DNA of 8,190 nt, from assembly GCA_029239415.1 (NCBI GenBank), contig JAQZAY010000158.1, positions 1 to 8,190 of the forward strand, read 5' to 3'. The notes beneath the pieces are model-generated. The model was not told the origin of the DNA. It saw only the letters and a list, made by a program, of their open reading frames with translations, and did not search any database. Both the position numbers and the translations under genes were made by a program. Below are positions 1 through 6,703 of the stretch, piece by piece. This DNA comes from Pseudomonas sp. Lineage in GTDB: Bacteria > Pseudomonadota > Gammaproteobacteria > Pseudomonadales > Pseudomonadaceae. Each line of letters begins with the position of its first letter. Position 1 is the first letter of the stretch.

Positions 1-143
1 GCGGCCTGGGCATCCCGGTCGGCCGCCTGCGCAAGATGTCGATGGGCGACGATTACCTGTCGGCCTTCACCGTCGGCGACCAGCTGCTGTGGGGCGCCGC
101 CGAGCCGCTGCGCCGCATGCTGCGGATCCTGCTGGAGCGGTAA
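1..143 (+). CDS. asd: Aspartate-semialdehyde dehydrogenase, C-terminal 46 residues (5' end outside window)
   Basis: The window opens inside this gene. The reading frame begins with a complete codon at position 3 and ends at TAA 141-143. The visible tail contains [20 protein letters not shown] followed by [15 protein letters not shown], which matches the extreme C-terminus of the Gram-negative type of Asd (E. coli Asd ends almost identically). Asd reduces beta-aspartyl phosphate to aspartate semialdehyde with NADPH in the cytoplasm, the branch point toward lysine/diaminopimelate, methionine and threonine. The catalytic cysteine and histidine lie upstream and cannot be checked here. An intrinsic terminator starts 20 bases after the stop, so this gene probably ends its own transcription unit. 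The asd-like gene that follows is a divergent relative. The identification is firm from the conserved tail and from the neighbours. Confidence 0.93.
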   Translation, partial: GLGIPVGRLRKMSMGDDYLSAFTVGDQLLWGAAEPLRRMLRILLER

Positions 144-163
144 GCGCGTTTTGGCTGGACAAG

Positions 164-194
164 AAACCCGTGCTGGTGACAGCGCGGGTTTTTT
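164..194 (+). terminator. Rho-independent terminator after asd
   Basis: An 11-bp stem (AAACCCGTGCT at 164-174 paired with AGCGCGGGTTT at 181-191, one G:U pair) closes a 6-base loop (GGTGAC). The last three bases of the stem run into a run of six T (189-194). This is the classic form of an intrinsic terminator, and it separates asd from the asd-like gene downstream. Confidence 0.9.
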
Positions 195-273
195 AATGGG
201 CGTGCCGGAGGTCGCCTTTGGCGAGTCCAATCAAGTAAAGTGCGCTCCCGCCGTTTCAGCAGAGGATTTTCCC

Positions 274-1278
274 ATGACCCAGCCCATTGATATTGCCGTA
301 GTCGGTGCCACCGGCAGCGTTGGCGAAACCCTTGTGCAGATCCTCGAAGAGCTGGATTTTCCAGTGGCGACGCTGCACCTGCTGGCCAGCAACGAGTCGG
401 CCGGCAGTGGCGTGATGTTCCGCAGCAAGAGCCTGCGCGTGCGCGAGGTGGACAGCTTCGATTTCAGCCAGGTGCGACTGGCATTCTTCGCGGCAGGCGC
501 GGCGGTCAGCCGCAGCTTCGCTCCCAAGGCGCACGCTGCGGGCTGCTCGGTCATCGACCTTTCCGGAGCGCTGGAGCAAGCGCCGGCGCTGGTCCCGGAA
601 GTCAATGCCGGGCAATTGCAGCAGATGCCGTTGCCAGCCATGATCTGCAGCCCGAGTGCCGCTGCCGTGGCCCTCTCGGTGGCGCTGGCACCGCTGAAGG
701 GCCTGCTCGATATCGAGCGCGTGCAACTGACCGCCTGCGTGGCGATCTCGGGCCAGGGCCGCGAAGCGGTCACCGAGCTGGCGCGCCAGACTGCCGAGCT
801 GCTCAATGCGCGTCCGCTGGAGCCGCGTTTTTTCGATCGCCAGGTAGCGTTCAACCTGCTGGCCCAGGTCGGCCCCAGCGACCAGCACGGCCATGGCGCA
901 CTGGAGCGTCGCCTGGTGAGCGAGTTGCGCGCGCTGCTGGACTTGCCTTTACTCAGGATTTCGGTGACCTGCATTCAAGTCCCGGTGTTTTTTGGCGATA
1001 GCTACAGTGTGTCGGTACAAAGCCGTCGTCCGGTCGACCTGCCGGCGGTCAATGCCGCGCTGGAGGCCGCCGAGGGCATCGAGCTGGTCGAGCCCGACGA
1101 CTATCCGACCCCGGTCGGCGACGCAGTGGGGCAGGACGTGGTCTATGTTGGTCGTGTACGCCTGGGCATCGATGAGCCAGAACAGCTCAACCTGTGGCTG
1201 ACCACCGACAACGTGCGCAAGGGCGCGGCGCTCAATGCCGTGCAAGTGGCGCAATTGTTGATTAAAGGTTTTGCGTAA
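274..1278 (+). CDS. usg: Usg-type aspartate-semialdehyde dehydrogenase paralogue, catalytic residues missing
   Basis: The protein has 334 residues. It starts at ATG 274, with AGAGGA at 261-266 seven bases upstream. The open frame reaches further back to a TTG at 151, but that start would place the asd terminator inside the gene. The N-terminus carries an NADP-binding loop, GATGSVG (residues 11-17). The rest aligns with the Asd family, and with E. coli Usg through stretches such as ESAG, LAFF and LVVPEVN-like LVPEVN. By eye the Asd active site is lost: the NPNC cysteine position is Ala129 (SPSAAA), the glutamine of the STYQAVSG motif is Val156 (ACVAISG), the arginine of RVPV is Gln235 (QVPV), and the histidine of GHSESV is Asp242 (GDSYSV). 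It is therefore unlikely to make aspartate semialdehyde. A nucleotide-binding or regulatory role is inference. E. coli Usg is also encoded upstream of truA and also lacks the cysteine. Its function is not established. Confidence 0.88.
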   Translation: MTQPIDIAVVGATGSVGETLVQILEELDFPVATLHLLASNESAGSGVMFRSKSLRVREVDSFDFSQVRLAFFAAGAAVSRSFAPKAHAAGCSVIDLSGALEQAPALVPEVNAGQLQQMPLPAMICSPSAAAVALSVALAPLKGLLDIERVQLTACVAISGQGREAVTELARQTAELLNARPLEPRFFDRQVAFNLLAQVGPSDQHGHGALERRLVSELRALLDLPLLRISVTCIQVPVFFGDSYSVSVQSRRPVDLPAVNAALEAAEGIELVEPDDYPTPVGDAVGQDVVYVGRVRLGIDEPEQLNLWLTTDNVRKGAALNAVQVAQLLIKGFA

Positions 1279-1286
1279 AAGATACT
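1258..1286 (+). promoter_or_regulatory. Candidate sigma-70 promoter for fimV
   Basis: TTGATT (1258-1263) and GATACT (1281-1286) each match four of six consensus bases and are separated by the ideal 17 bases. Transcription would start near 1293 and leave a leader of about 57 bases before the fimV ATG. The -35 box overlaps the last codons of usg. There is no terminator between usg and fimV, so read-through is also possible. The call rests on the pattern alone. Confidence 0.35.
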
Positions 1287-1349
1287 GGACGGCAATTTTG
1301 TCCTGCACCGTCACCGGGTCTGGGGGCGATCAATACAAGGGAAGAGGTC

Positions 1350-4031
1350 ATGCTTCGAATTCGCACACTGGTCCTGGCCATTGCCACAGCCTCCGCGCTG
1401 TCGTCTGGGATGGCGAATGCCCTGGAACTGGGCGAGCTGACGCTCAGGTCGGCGCAGAACCAGCCGCTGGATGCCGAGATCGAGCTGCTCGATGTACGCG
1501 ACCTCGCCGCCACCGACGTGGTCCCCAGCCTCGCGCCGCCGGAAGAATTCTCCAAGGCGGGAGTGGAATATGCCCCCTATCTGGAAGACCTGACCTTCAT
1601 CCCGGTGATCGTGCCCAATGGCAGGAGCCTGCTGCGCGTGACCTCCAGCCAGCCGCTGCCGGCACCGGTGGTCAAGTTCCTGGTACAGGTGCTGTGGCCC
1701 CAGGGCCGCTTGCTGCGTGACTACAACATGCTGCTCGACCAGGCACAGGCCCAGGGCCGCCAGGCGCAGTCGGGCGTCGCGCCTGCCGTGAGCTATACCA
1801 CCCGGCCCCGCGATACCCTCTGGCAGATTGCCGCGCGCAATACGCAAGGCGGCTCGGTGCAGCAGACCATGATCGCCATCCAGGCGCTGAACCCGGATGC
1901 GTTCATCAACAATAACATCAACCTGCTCAAGGCCGGACAGATCCTGCGCATGCCCGATCAGCAGCAGGTCCAGGCAACGCCCCAGGGCGAGGCGATACGC
2001 GATGTCGCCGAGCAGTATGCGGCCTGGCGTGAAGGCCGGCGCCTCGGTCCGCGCGCGCGGCAGCTGGACGCCACCCGGCGCGGCAGCGCCGAGGACGCGC
2101 CTTCGCGCATCGCACAGCAGGACAACCTGCGGCTGGTGGCCCCCAGCAGCGAGGCGGCGGCCAGCGACAGCAAGGCCCTTGGCGACCAGCTGGCAGTGGC
2201 CGAGGAACGCCTCGATACCACCCGGCGAGACAACGAAGAGCTGAAAAGCCGCGTGGCCGACCTGCAGAGCCAGCTCGACAAGCTGCAGCGCCTGATTGCC
2301 TTGAAGAATGACCAGCTGGCGCGCCTGCAAGGCCAGGGCGGCGCCGCGCAGCCGCCAGTGGCATTGCCAGGCGAGGCGCCGACGTCCCTGCCAGGCCAGG
2401 CACCAGCGGCATTGCCTGAAGCAGCGCCGGCCGGGTCGGCGGTGGACCCGCAGTTGCCCCAGGGTGAGCCGGTGATCGACCCGGCACCCGCTGCCGTCGA
2501 CACCGCACCGGTGCCGGCACCGGGCGCCGAGGCTACACCGCAGGAGAGCGCCCAGGACGCGTCTGAAGATGGCCTTGCCAGCCCGCTGTGGCTGGCCCTG
2601 ATCGCCGGTTCCGCGCTCCTGGCCTTGCTGTTCCTGCTGTTGCTCCTGGCACGCAAGCGCAAGGCCGACCAGGAAGCCGAGAAGCATGTGCGCATGGCCC
2701 GGGCGCTGGCCGAAGAGGGCGAGCGCGGCCCGGACCCGGACTTCTCTGCCACCCGCTTCGACGACCTCACCGTGTCGGAGCCGGGCGTGAAGCTTTCGCC
2801 TGGCATGGTTGCTGCCTCGGCCGCCGCCGCCACCGCTGCCGAGCACCCGCCTGTGCCCGCCCCGACGCCTGCGCCGGCTCCCGAGCCTGATGCGGCCCCG
2901 GTGGTGGCCAGCGTGCTGGCGACGCCCGCTGCGATCGACAAGGTCCTGGAAGAGGCCGAGCAGAGCATCGCCCAGGGGCGTCTGAATCATGCAGCCGACC
3001 TGCTGGAGCCGGCGGTCGCGGCCCAGCCCGATCGCAGCGAGCTGCGCCTCAAGCTGATGGAGGTATACGCCCGGCAGGGTGATCGCGACGCCTTCGTGGG
3101 CCAGGAGCGCCAGCTGATGGCTACCGGCCAGAATCACGCCGATGCCGAGGCGCTCAAGCAGCGCTTCCCGGCCATGCTGGGAGTGGCCGTGGCCGGTCTC
3201 GGCGCCGCTGCGCTGGCGGCCAAGCTCGATGCGCAGTATGTCCAGGAGCTGCTGGAGGAACAGCAGCCGGCTTCCGAACCGGCTGGCGCGGCGCCAGTGC
3301 CCGAGGCACCCCTGGCAGATGACGAGGCGCCGGACGACGTCTTCGACCTCAGCCTGGAAGACGACCTGCTGCTCGACGAGCAGCTGCAGGCCCAGATAGA
3401 CGAAGAAGCCATGGGTGCCACACCAGCGCAGCTTCAGGCGAGCGAGCCGGTGGCGGGTGCCAGCGAGGCCGACGCCGATTTCGAGGCGTTGCTTGCCCAG
3501 GCCCAGGCCGATGCCGGCGGCAGCCCGGACGACCTGGCCGACTTCGACCTGGACATCGGCGAGCCTGTGCCGGTGACGCCGGCCGAGCCTGCGCCCGATG
3601 CGCCGGTGGATGTCGCGGCAGAGCTGGCCGCCTTCGACGCCATGCCCGACTTCGACCCGATGTCCGAGCTGGAGCTGCCGGAAGACTTCGACCTGTCGCT
3701 CTCGCTGGACGATGCGGCGACAGCGGACCCGCGGCTGACCTCGGCGCCGGGCCAGGCTGGCAGCGAGCTCGACATCTTGCCACCGGGCCTTGACACGCCA
3801 TCGGATGAGCCGCGCTTCACTGCCGAGGACGCCGCCCGTGAGCCGGTCGACGACCTGGACTTCGAGTTCTTCTCCGGTACCGACGAGGTCGCCACCAAGC
3901 TCGACCTGGCGCGCGCCTACATCGACATGGGCGACCAGGACGGCGCGCGCGATATCCTCGACGAGGTGGTCAAGGATGGCGACGACACCCAGCGCCTGGA
4001 GGCCCAGGACCTGCTCTCGCGACTGGTCTGA
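1350..4031 (+). CDS. fimV: FimV/HubP-family polar hub protein (LysM, coiled coil, one TM, TPR)
   Basis: The protein has 893 residues. In order I see: a signal peptide (1-24, likely cut after ANA); the FimV N-terminal core starting ELGELTLRSAQNQPLDAEIE; a LysM domain (about 148-202, from SYTTRPRDTLWQIA to ILRMP); a coiled coil (about 277-328); a Pro/Ala-rich linker with three 8-residue repeats (337-360); a transmembrane helix (413-434) followed by RKRK; a helical TPR-like segment (about 528-610); a long acidic region with two FDLSL motifs (665-669, 780-784); and the conserved C-terminal FimV TPR motif (834-893). In P. aeruginosa FimV binds peptidoglycan through LysM, helps assemble the type IV pilus secretin, and organises polar signalling through its cytoplasmic TPR. 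The Vibrio relative HubP anchors polar proteins. A similar polar role here is inferred. The ATG has AAGG nine bases upstream and gives a clean signal peptide. The gene ends at a hairpin. Confidence 0.93.
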   Translation: MLRIRTLVLAIATASALSSGMANALELGELTLRSAQNQPLDAEIELLDVRDLAATDVVPSLAPPEEFSKAGVEYAPYLEDLTFIPVIVPNGRSLLRVTSSQPLPAPVVKFLVQVLWPQGRLLRDYNMLLDQAQAQGRQAQSGVAPAVSYTTRPRDTLWQIAARNTQGGSVQQTMIAIQALNPDAFINNNINLLKAGQILRMPDQQQVQATPQGEAIRDVAEQYAAWREGRRLGPRARQLDATRRGSAEDAPSRIAQQDNLRLVAPSSEAAASDSKALGDQLAVAEERLDTTRRDNEELKSRVADLQSQLDKLQRLIALKNDQLARLQGQGGAAQPPVALPGEAPTSLPGQAPAALPEAAPAGSAVDPQLPQGEPVIDPAPAAVDTAPVPAPGAEATPQESAQDASEDGLASPLWLALIAGSALLALLFLLLLLARKRKADQEAEKHVRMARALAEEGERGPDPDFSATRFDDLTVSEPGVKLSPGMVAASAAAATAAEHPPVPAPTPAPAPEPDAAPVVASVLATPAAIDKVLEEAEQSIAQGRLNHAADLLEPAVAAQPDRSELRLKLMEVYARQGDRDAFVGQERQLMATGQNHADAEALKQRFPAMLGVAVAGLGAAALAAKLDAQYVQELLEEQQPASEPAGAAPVPEAPLADDEAPDDVFDLSLEDDLLLDEQLQAQIDEEAMGATPAQLQASEPVAGASEADADFEALLAQAQADAGGSPDDLADFDLDIGEPVPVTPAEPAPDAPVDVAAELAAFDAMPDFDPMSELELPEDFDLSLSLDDAATADPRLTSAPGQAGSELDILPPGLDTPSDEPRFTAEDAAREPVDDLDFEFFSGTDEVATKLDLARAYIDMGDQDGARDILDEVVKDGDDTQRLEAQDLLSRLV
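2358..2429 (+). repeat. Three tandem 24-base units in fimV (8-residue repeat xxLPGxAP)
   Basis: Residues 337-360 of FimV read VALPGEAP, TSLPGQAP, AALPEAAP, three consecutive units of eight residues. The DNA units are similar but not identical, so they are old or diverged copies. They lie in the periplasmic linker between the coiled coil and the membrane helix, where the length could vary without harming a domain. Confidence 0.7.
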
Positions 4032-4047
4032 CCCTGCGCGACCAGAA

Positions 4048-4078
4048 GACGACGGCAGCCCAGGTGGCTGCCGTTGTC
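4048..4078 (+). terminator. Hairpin after fimV, probable intrinsic terminator
   Basis: A 13-bp stem (GACGACGGCAGCC at 4048-4060 with GGCTGCCGTTGTC at 4066-4078, one G:U pair) has a 5-base loop, CAGGT, and begins 17 bases after the fimV stop. The stem is strong, but what follows is GTTATAAT rather than a clean T run, so termination may be incomplete. It could instead act as an RNA stability element at the 3' end of fimV. Confidence 0.65.
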
Positions 4079-4080
4079 GT

Positions 4081-4086
4081 TATAAT
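4081..4086 (+). promoter_or_regulatory. Consensus -10 box upstream of truA
   Basis: TATAAT matches the sigma-70 -10 consensus at all six positions and lies two bases after the hairpin that ends fimV. Transcription from it would begin near 4093 and leave about 32 bases before the truA start. I see no convincing -35 box at a 15-18 base spacing (that stretch is the hairpin itself) and no TGn extension. The promoter is therefore plausible but incomplete. Confidence 0.45.
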
Positions 4087-4124
4087 GCCCGCCATCCGTT
4101 CAATCCACAGGTTCTGGTTTCATC

Positions 4125-5000
4125 TTGGACATCATCGATAACGACGCGGCCGAATCAGCGGCCGAGGGTTTTTTCCGCATCGCCCTGGGCGTCGAGTACA
4201 AGGGTTCCCGTTACCATGGCTGGCAGCGCCAGGCCAACGGCGTGCCCACCGTGCAGCTGGCCCTGGAGCAGGCCTTGTCGCAAGTGGCCGACGCACCGGT
4301 GACGGTCTCCTGCGCCGGGCGTACCGACGCCGCCGTGCATGCCTGCGGCCAGGTGGTGCACTTCGACACCCGCGCGGTGCGCAGCGAGCGTGCCTGGACC
4401 ATGGGGACCAACCTCAACCTGCCCCATGACATCAGCGTGAGCTGGGCGCGGCAGATGCCGGCGCATTTCCATGCTCGCTTCAAGGCCATGGCCCGGCGCT
4501 ATCGCTACGTGATCTACAACGACCCGATCCGCCCGGCGCACCTGGGCGAAGAAGTCACCTGGAACCACCGGCCGCTGGATGTCGAGCGCATGGCCCAGGC
4601 GGCCCGGTACCTGCTCGGCACCCACGACTTCAGCGCCTTCCGCGCCGGCCAGTGCCAGGCCAAGTCGCCGGTCAAGCATATCCACCACCTGCGCGTGACC
4701 CGCCATGGCCAGATGATCGTGCTGGACATCCGCGCCACCGCGTTTCTCCACCACATGGTGCGCAATATCGCGGGCGTGCTGATGGCCATCGGTGCCGGCG
4801 AGCGTCCCGTCGACTGGGTCCGCGAGGTGCTCGAGAGCCTTGACCGGCGCAACGCGGGCGTCACCGCGCACCCGTACGGGCTGTACCTGGTGCAGGTCGA
4901 ATACCCCGAGGAGTTCGACTTGCCGCAGCGTTACATCGGCCCACACTTTCTCACCGGCTTCGAGGCGTTGTCGGCTGACGCCCCTGGCGTCATTTGCTAA
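4125..5000 (+). CDS. truA: tRNA pseudouridine(38-40) synthase TruA
   Basis: The protein has 291 residues and converts uridines 38, 39 and 40 in the anticodon stem-loop of many tRNAs to pseudouridine. The family hallmarks are present: [18 protein letters not shown] near the N-terminus, the catalytic aspartate in GRTDAAVHA (Asp68, equivalent to E. coli Asp60), [27 protein letters not shown], and [11 protein letters not shown] toward the C-terminus. The start is a TTG at 4125. No ATG or GTG lies in frame upstream within reach, and the next internal candidates would cut the conserved N-terminal strand. The ribosome site is weak (CAGG 13 bases upstream). The motif normally read as GRTDAGVHA has Ala70 where most families have glycine. 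TruA extends a few residues past the usual PHFLTGF end. It follows the fimV hairpin and a TATAAT box, so it may begin a new transcript that continues into trpF 37 bases downstream. Confidence 0.95.
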   Translation: MDIIDNDAAESAAEGFFRIALGVEYKGSRYHGWQRQANGVPTVQLALEQALSQVADAPVTVSCAGRTDAAVHACGQVVHFDTRAVRSERAWTMGTNLNLPHDISVSWARQMPAHFHARFKAMARRYRYVIYNDPIRPAHLGEEVTWNHRPLDVERMAQAARYLLGTHDFSAFRAGQCQAKSPVKHIHHLRVTRHGQMIVLDIRATAFLHHMVRNIAGVLMAIGAGERPVDWVREVLESLDRRNAGVTAHPYGLYLVQVEYPEEFDLPQRYIGPHFLTGFEALSADAPGVIC

Positions 5001-5003
5001 CAT
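4975..5003 (+). promoter_or_regulatory. Candidate extended -10 promoter for trpF inside the truA end
   Basis: CTGACG (4975-4980, four of six bases) and TAACAT (4998-5003, four of six) are exactly 17 bases apart, and the -10 is preceded by TGc (4995-4997), an extended -10 element. The start point would be near 5010, about 28 bases before the trpF ATG. A short 6-bp hairpin (4977-4982 with 4986-4991) overlaps the -35 and the spacer. The call rests on sequence pattern only. Confidence 0.35.
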
Positions 5004-5037
5004 CCGGGACTTTCCGAACAGACGAGGTTCGCGCGCC

Positions 5038-5670
5038 ATGAGCACCGTTCGCAGCAAGATCTGCGGGATTACCCGTGTCGAGGATGCCCTGGCCGCAGCC
5101 GAGGCGGGTGCCGATGCCATTGGCCTGGTGTTCTACGCCAGGAGCCCGCGGGCCGTGGACGTGCGCCAGGCGCGCGAGATCATCCAGGCCCTGCCGCCCT
5201 TCGTCACCACGGTGGGGCTGTTCGTCAACGCCAGCCGTTGCGAGCTGAACGAGATCCTCGAGGCGGTGCCGCTGGACTTGCTGCAGTTTCACGGCGACGA
5301 GGCCCCGGCCGACTGCGAAGGCTATCATCGTCCCTGGATCAAGGCCCTGCGCGTGCGCCCCGGCGATGACCTGCATGCCGCCTGCCAGCGCTATGACAAG
5401 GCCAGCGGCATCCTGCTGGACACCTACGTGGCCGGGGTCCCCGGTGGCACCGGCGAGGCCTTCGACTGGTCGCTGGTGCCAGAGCGCCTGGGCAAGCCGA
5501 TCATCCTCGCCGGTGGCCTGTCGCCGGACAACGTCGGCCAGGCCATCGCCAGGGTGCGCCCCTACGCGGTGGATGTCAGCGGCGGGGTCGAGCAGGCCAA
5601 GGGCATCAAGGATCCGGCCAGGATCGAGGCATTCGTACACGCGGTAAAGCAGGCACAGGCGCGGATGTGA
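5038..5670 (+). CDS. trpF: Phosphoribosylanthranilate isomerase (tryptophan synthesis)
   Basis: The 210-residue (beta/alpha)8-barrel enzyme performs the Amadori rearrangement of phosphoribosylanthranilate to CdRP, the third step of tryptophan synthesis. The active-site residues are in place: Cys9 in KICGIT (general base) and Asp128 in LLDTYV (general acid). The phosphate-binding loops are [20 protein letters not shown] and the stretch DVSGGVE, where many homologues have DVSSGVE. The length is typical for a single-function TrpF. The ATG at 5038 has GAGG ten bases upstream and yields the standard short N-terminus. In E. coli this activity is fused to TrpC. Here it stands alone and apart from the other trp genes, as known in Pseudomonas, and occupies the place that dedA has in the E. 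coli cluster. It may be read from truA or from its own candidate promoter. A gap of 124 bases separates it from accD. Confidence 0.96.
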   Translation: MSTVRSKICGITRVEDALAAAEAGADAIGLVFYARSPRAVDVRQAREIIQALPPFVTTVGLFVNASRCELNEILEAVPLDLLQFHGDEAPADCEGYHRPWIKALRVRPGDDLHAACQRYDKASGILLDTYVAGVPGGTGEAFDWSLVPERLGKPIILAGGLSPDNVGQAIARVRPYAVDVSGGVEQAKGIKDPARIEAFVHAVKQAQARM

Positions 5671-5724
5671 CGGCTGGCTGTGCGCCATCGTCCATAGCTT
5701 TCGCAGCGCTCGCTGCCAAAGAAT

Positions 5725-5734
5725 TTGAGCTCAA
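5725..5734. promoter_or_regulatory. Perfect 10-base palindrome TTGAGCTCAA in the trpF-accD gap
   Basis: The 124-base gap between trpF and accD (5671-5794) holds this palindrome about 60 bases before the accD start, plus a small hairpin just upstream (GCAGC 5703-5707 with GCTGC 5712-5716) that lacks a T run. I find no -35/-10 pair of quality in the gap. The palindrome could be an operator or chance, and I cannot name a regulator. Confidence 0.2.
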
Positions 5735-5794
5735 GGGCAGGGGTGTGGTCGGGAAGCCCGGATCCGCCACTTGCCATCACTGGAGAAAGAAAGC

Positions 5795-6703
5795 ATGAGC
5801 AACTGGTTAGTAGACAAACTGATCCCTTCGATCATGCGTTCCGAGGTCAAGAAGAGCTCGGTGCCCGAGGGCCTGTGGCACAAGTGCCCGGCCTGCGAGG
5901 CCGTGCTGTATCGCCCAGAGCTGGAAAAGACCCTCGACGTCTGCCCCAAGTGCAACCACCACATGCGCATCGGCGCACGTGCGCGCATCGATATCTTCCT
6001 CGATGCCGAAGGCCGCGCCGAACTGGGTGCCGACCTGGAGCCGGTCGACCGCCTGAAGTTCCGCGACGGCAAGAAGTACAAGGACCGCCTGGCTGGCGCG
6101 CAGAAGCAGACCGGCGAGAAAGACGCGCTGATCTCCATGAGCGGCACCCTGATGGGCATGCCGGTCGTGGTCAGCGCCTTCGAGTTCTCCTTCATGGGTG
6201 GCTCGATGGGCGCCATCGTCGGCGAGCGCTTCGTGCGTGCCGCCAACCATGCCCTGGAAAACCGCTGCCCGATGATCTGCTTCTCGGCCTCCGGCGGCGC
6301 GCGCATGCAGGAAGCGCTGATCTCGCTGATGCAGATGGCCAAGACCTCGGCGGTACTGGCGCGCCTGCGCGAAGAAGGCATCCCGTTCATCTCGGTGCTG
6401 ACCGACCCGGTCTACGGCGGCGTCTCGGCAAGCCTGGCAATGCTCGGCGACGTGATCGTCGGCGAACCCAAGGCGTTGATCGGCTTCGCCGGCCCGCGCG
6501 TGATCGAGCAGACCGTTCGCGAGAAACTGCCAGAAGGCTTCCAGCGCAGCGAGTTCCTGCTCGAGCATGGGGCCATCGACCTGATCATCTCGCGCGGTGA
6601 CCTGCGTCCGCGCCTGGCGCGCCTGCTGGCGCAGATGACCGGCCAGCCGACGCCGGCGGAGGCCCGTGAGCCCGTCACGGAGGCGGCAGTCGTCGCATCA
6701 TGA
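5795..6703 (+). CDS. accD: Acetyl-CoA carboxylase, carboxyltransferase subunit beta
   Basis: The protein has 302 residues, close to the 304 of E. coli AccD. With AccA it forms the carboxyltransferase that moves the carboxyl group from biotin on AccB to acetyl-CoA, giving malonyl-CoA for fatty-acid synthesis. The N-terminal zinc ribbon is intact (Cys31, Cys34, Cys50, Cys53 in CPAC and CPKC). The crotonase-like core shows [19 protein letters not shown] and [10 protein letters not shown] (164-173), whose glycines form the oxyanion hole, then [18 protein letters not shown] and [20 protein letters not shown]. The start is ATG 5795 with GGAG nine bases upstream. An in-frame TTG at 5771 would add eight residues that the family lacks and would put the ribosome site inside the gene. 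The stop overlaps the folC start (ATGA), which couples the two genes. E. coli AccA/AccD are reported to bind their own mRNA, but nothing here shows whether that applies. Confidence 0.97.
   Translation: MSNWLVDKLIPSIMRSEVKKSSVPEGLWHKCPACEAVLYRPELEKTLDVCPKCNHHMRIGARARIDIFLDAEGRAELGADLEPVDRLKFRDGKKYKDRLAGAQKQTGEKDALISMSGTLMGMPVVVSAFEFSFMGGSMGAIVGERFVRAANHALENRCPMICFSASGGARMQEALISLMQMAKTSAVLARLREEGIPFISVLTDPVYGGVSASLAMLGDVIVGEPKALIGFAGPRVIEQTVREKLPEGFQRSEFLLEHGAIDLIISRGDLRPRLARLLAQMTGQPTPAEAREPVTEAAVVAS

Noticed and set aside
151..273. N-terminal extension of usg from a TTG at 151
   Set aside because: It would place the asd terminator inside the coding region. The ATG at 274 has a good ribosome site and matches the family start just before the NADP loop.
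1290..1305. GGAC/GTCC inverted repeat between usg and fimV
   Set aside because: Four base pairs around a long loop is expected by chance.
1311..3137. 608-residue open frame on the - strand across fimV
   Set aside because: It mirrors fimV in high-GC DNA where stops are rare. Its translation is rich in Arg, Gly, His and Leu with no recognisable domain, while the + strand encodes a clear FimV.
4977..4991. GACGCC/GGCGTC hairpin at the end of truA as a terminator
   Set aside because: The stem is only 6 bp, lies within the coding end, and has no T run.
4155..5120. 321-residue open frame on the - strand across truA and the trpF start
   Set aside because: It is a shadow of truA, with low-complexity composition and no family resemblance.
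5703..5716. GCAGC/GCTGC hairpin after trpF as a terminator
   Set aside because: The 5-bp stem is followed by CAAAGAAT rather than a T run, so it is too weak to call.
5771..5794. N-terminal extension of accD from a TTG at 5771
   Set aside because: It would cover the ribosome site of the ATG at 5795 and add residues absent from AccD.
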